The notes under the pieces were generated by a model. That model was given only the letters and a program-made list of their open reading frames with translations. It had not been told where the DNA came from and did no database searches. Position numbers and translations under genes: made by a program. Positions 61,967 through 64,000 of a DNA stretch of 64,000 nt are shown piece after piece; positions within the stretch are counted from its first letter, which is position 1, and every line of letters begins with the position of its first letter. Source of the stretch: Thermogemmatispora sp. (GTDB lineage: Bacteria > Chloroflexota > Ktedonobacteria > Ktedonobacterales > Ktedonobacteraceae); contig NZ_JADGIA010000001.1 of the NCBI RefSeq assembly GCF_019683635.1, positions 1 through 64,000 on the forward strand. Direction: 5' to 3'.

Positions 61967-62408
61967 TCTAGCTTTGACGAATTGTCTGCGTGATGGTAAG
62001 CGGTGGCCCGGTCAAGCACGAGGAGAAGACCAGAGTGGGGCTGTAGGGAAGCGGTGGAAGGTTGTGGCGGCAGGAGAGGAAGGACCCGTTCCTGGCCTGG
62101 AAGCTGGGGATGAGGTGCTGGCGGGTAGCCTCTTCTGGTTGCCGCTCCCGCTCGCTCCGACTTCTGTGCCGATGGCGGGAGTAGTCAGGAGTGGCTGCCT
62201 GCGATGGATGCAGCCGATCAGCAGCAGAGACCCCTCTGTGGATCTCTCGCAGCCTGCCCATTCCTGCCCGCCTGCTGCTCGCTGCCATTTGTCTGAGTAC
62301 TGAGCCGCTTGCTTCTCTTCTGTGAGAAAGCTCTCGCAAAAATCAACAATTATCCTGTTATAGTCTATATAGAGAAGAGAAATAATAGATAGTAGATAGG
62401 CGGAACTC

Positions 62409-64000
62409 ATGAATGAGCAGCAACACCCATCGGTGGAGCCAGAGACGATAGAGGTCTATCCGCTGGTAGCGCTCAAAAACATGGTTGTCTTCCCGCGCAC
62501 GCGTATGTCCCTGGCGATTGCGCGCGAGAAGTCGGTGCGGGCTGTCGAGGAGGCGCTGTTACGTGCTGACCGCATGCTGGTCACGGTCGCGCAGCGTTCG
62601 TCGGAGATTGAAGATCCCCAGCCTGCGGACCTCTATGGCTGTGGTGCTCTGGTTGAAATTGTCACCGTTCATCGTCAGGCCGATGGGAGCCTGCAGGTGC
62701 TGCTCAATGGCCTGCGCCGTGTGCGCCTGTTGGAGTTTCAGGATCTGGAGCCGTTCATGCGGGTGAGTGTGGAGGTGTCTCCTGAGCCACAGGTGCAGGG
62801 TCCCCAGGCTGATGCTCTGGTGCGTCATGCCACCAACCTCTTCGAGCATTATGCCCAGCTCAACCGTCGCTTCTCGGTCGAAGATATCAATTCGATTGTG
62901 GCCATTAAGTCCCCGGCTCGTCTTGCCGATATGCTGGCCGCCCATGTGGTGAGCGATGTTGTCCAGCAGCAGGATCTGCTGGAGACCTTTGATCCCCTGG
63001 CCCGCTTAGAGAAGGTCTGCGTCTTTATCGGCAACGAGATCGAGATTCTGGAGCTGGAGTCGGTGATCCGCAATCGCGTGCGCTCGCAGGTGGACCGCTC
63101 GCAGAAGGAGTTCTATCTGCGCGAGCAGCTGCGCGCGATTCAAGAGGAGCTGGGCATGGAGACGCCTTCGGAGGCCGACGAGCTGCGCGAGCGCTTGCGC
63201 CAGAAGAATCTGCCTCCCGAGGCGGCGGCCAAGGTGCGTAAGGAGATCGATCGATTGGAGCATATGCCGCCGCAGTCGGCGGAGATCGCCGTGGTCCGCT
63301 CGTATATCGACTGGATGCTCGCCTTGCCCTGGAACGAGCGCACGGTGGATAGCTTCGATCTGGAGCGCACGCGCCGCATTTTGGATGAGGACCACTACGG
63401 CCTGGAGAGCATCAAGGAGCGCATCATTGAGTTTCTGGCGGTGCGCCAGCTGCGCCTGCAGCGCGCCAGTGAGCAGGGCCAGCCCCAGCGTGGCAGCCAG
63501 GGGCAGATTCTCTGCTTCATCGGCCCGCCCGGCGTCGGCAAGACCTCCTTGGGACAGTCGATAGCTCGCGCCCTGGGACGCAAGTTTGTGCGCATTGCCC
63601 TGGGAGGGGTGCATGATGAGGCTGAGATCCGGGGTCATCGCCGCACCTACGTGGGCGCTCTGCCCGGGCGGATCATCCAGTCGATGAAGTCCGCGGGTGT
63701 GCGCAATCCGGTCTTTCTGCTCGATGAGATCGACAAGCTCTCGTCAGAGTATCGCGGCGACCCGGCGGCGGCCTTGCTAGAGGTGCTTGATCCCGAGCAG
63801 AATGCACAGTTCGTGGACCATTATCTGGAGGTCCCGTACGATCTCTCCGAAGTCTTCTTTATCTGTACCGGCAACGTCAAATACCAGATCCCGCGCCCGC
63901 TGGCTGATCGCATGGATATCATTGACGTTCCCGGCTACATGCTAGAGGAGAAGGTCAATATCGGCCTGCGCCACCTGCTGCCGAAAGTCCTGGCAGAGCA
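62409..64000 (+). CDS. lon: endopeptidase La (Lon protease), truncated by window end
   Basis: MNEQQHPSVEPETIEVYPLVALKNMVVFPRTRMSLAIAREKSVRAVEEAL; CFIGPPGVGKTSLGQSIARALGRKFVRIALGGVHDEAEIRGHRRTYVGALPGRIIQ; open reading frame to 64000. Confidence 0.96.
   Translation, partial: MNEQQHPSVEPETIEVYPLVALKNMVVFPRTRMSLAIAREKSVRAVEEALLRADRMLVTVAQRSSEIEDPQPADLYGCGALVEIVTVHRQADGSLQVLLNGLRRVRLLEFQDLEPFMRVSVEVSPEPQVQGPQADALVRHATNLFEHYAQLNRRFSVEDINSIVAIKSPARLADMLAAHVVSDVVQQQDLLETFDPLARLEKVCVFIGNEIEILELESVIRNRVRSQVDRSQKEFYLREQLRAIQEELGMETPSEADELRERLRQKNLPPEAAAKVRKEIDRLEHMPPQSAEIAVVRSYIDWMLALPWNERTVDSFDLERTRRILDEDHYGLESIKERIIEFLAVRQLRLQRASEQGQPQRGSQGQILCFIGPPGVGKTSLGQSIARALGRKFVRIALGGVHDEAEIRGHRRTYVGALPGRIIQSMKSAGVRNPVFLLDEIDKLSSEYRGDPAAALLEVLDPEQNAQFVDHYLEVPYDLSEVFFICTGNVKYQIPRPLADRMDIIDVPGYMLEEKVNIGLRHLLPKVLAE

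Overview
GC-rich bacterial chromosome segment, about 64 kb, mostly ordinary core and metabolic genes on both strands. Gene content and style (zinc-ribbon membrane proteins, Ser/Thr kinase-like proteins, a tig-clpX-lon run) suggest a Ktedonobacteria/Chloroflexota-like organism; this is inference, not checked against a database. Confidently recognised: gyrB, rho, ychF, ppk1, tig, clpX, lon (cut by the window end), an HU-family protein, tRNA-Leu(UAG), a GH38 alpha-mannosidase, an RND efflux pump, a SbcD/Mre11-type nuclease, a NarL-type two-component pair and a Crp/Fnr regulator. No CRISPR array, rRNA operon, transposase or prophage was seen. The best candidate for an undescribed system is the 30.1-35.7 kb locus: NnrS-like membrane protein, cupin, two DUF2249 proteins, MIP18-type protein, heme-copper-oxidase-I/NnrS-like membrane protein and Crp/Fnr regulator. 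Its two divergent intergenic regions share an 18/20-identical CRP-like motif placed near -42 from predicted promoters. Second is a structured leader RNA (47.5-47.9 kb) with competing antiterminator/terminator stems before a GATase gene. Other points: a predicted pseudokinase, a tandem methyltransferase pair with one degenerate SAM site, an MFS-YkoP-like fusion, an internal duplication next to the catalytic Thr of an isoaspartyl peptidase, a decayed zinc-ribbon/WD40 gene, and a perfect 21-bp inverted repeat upstream of the HU gene.
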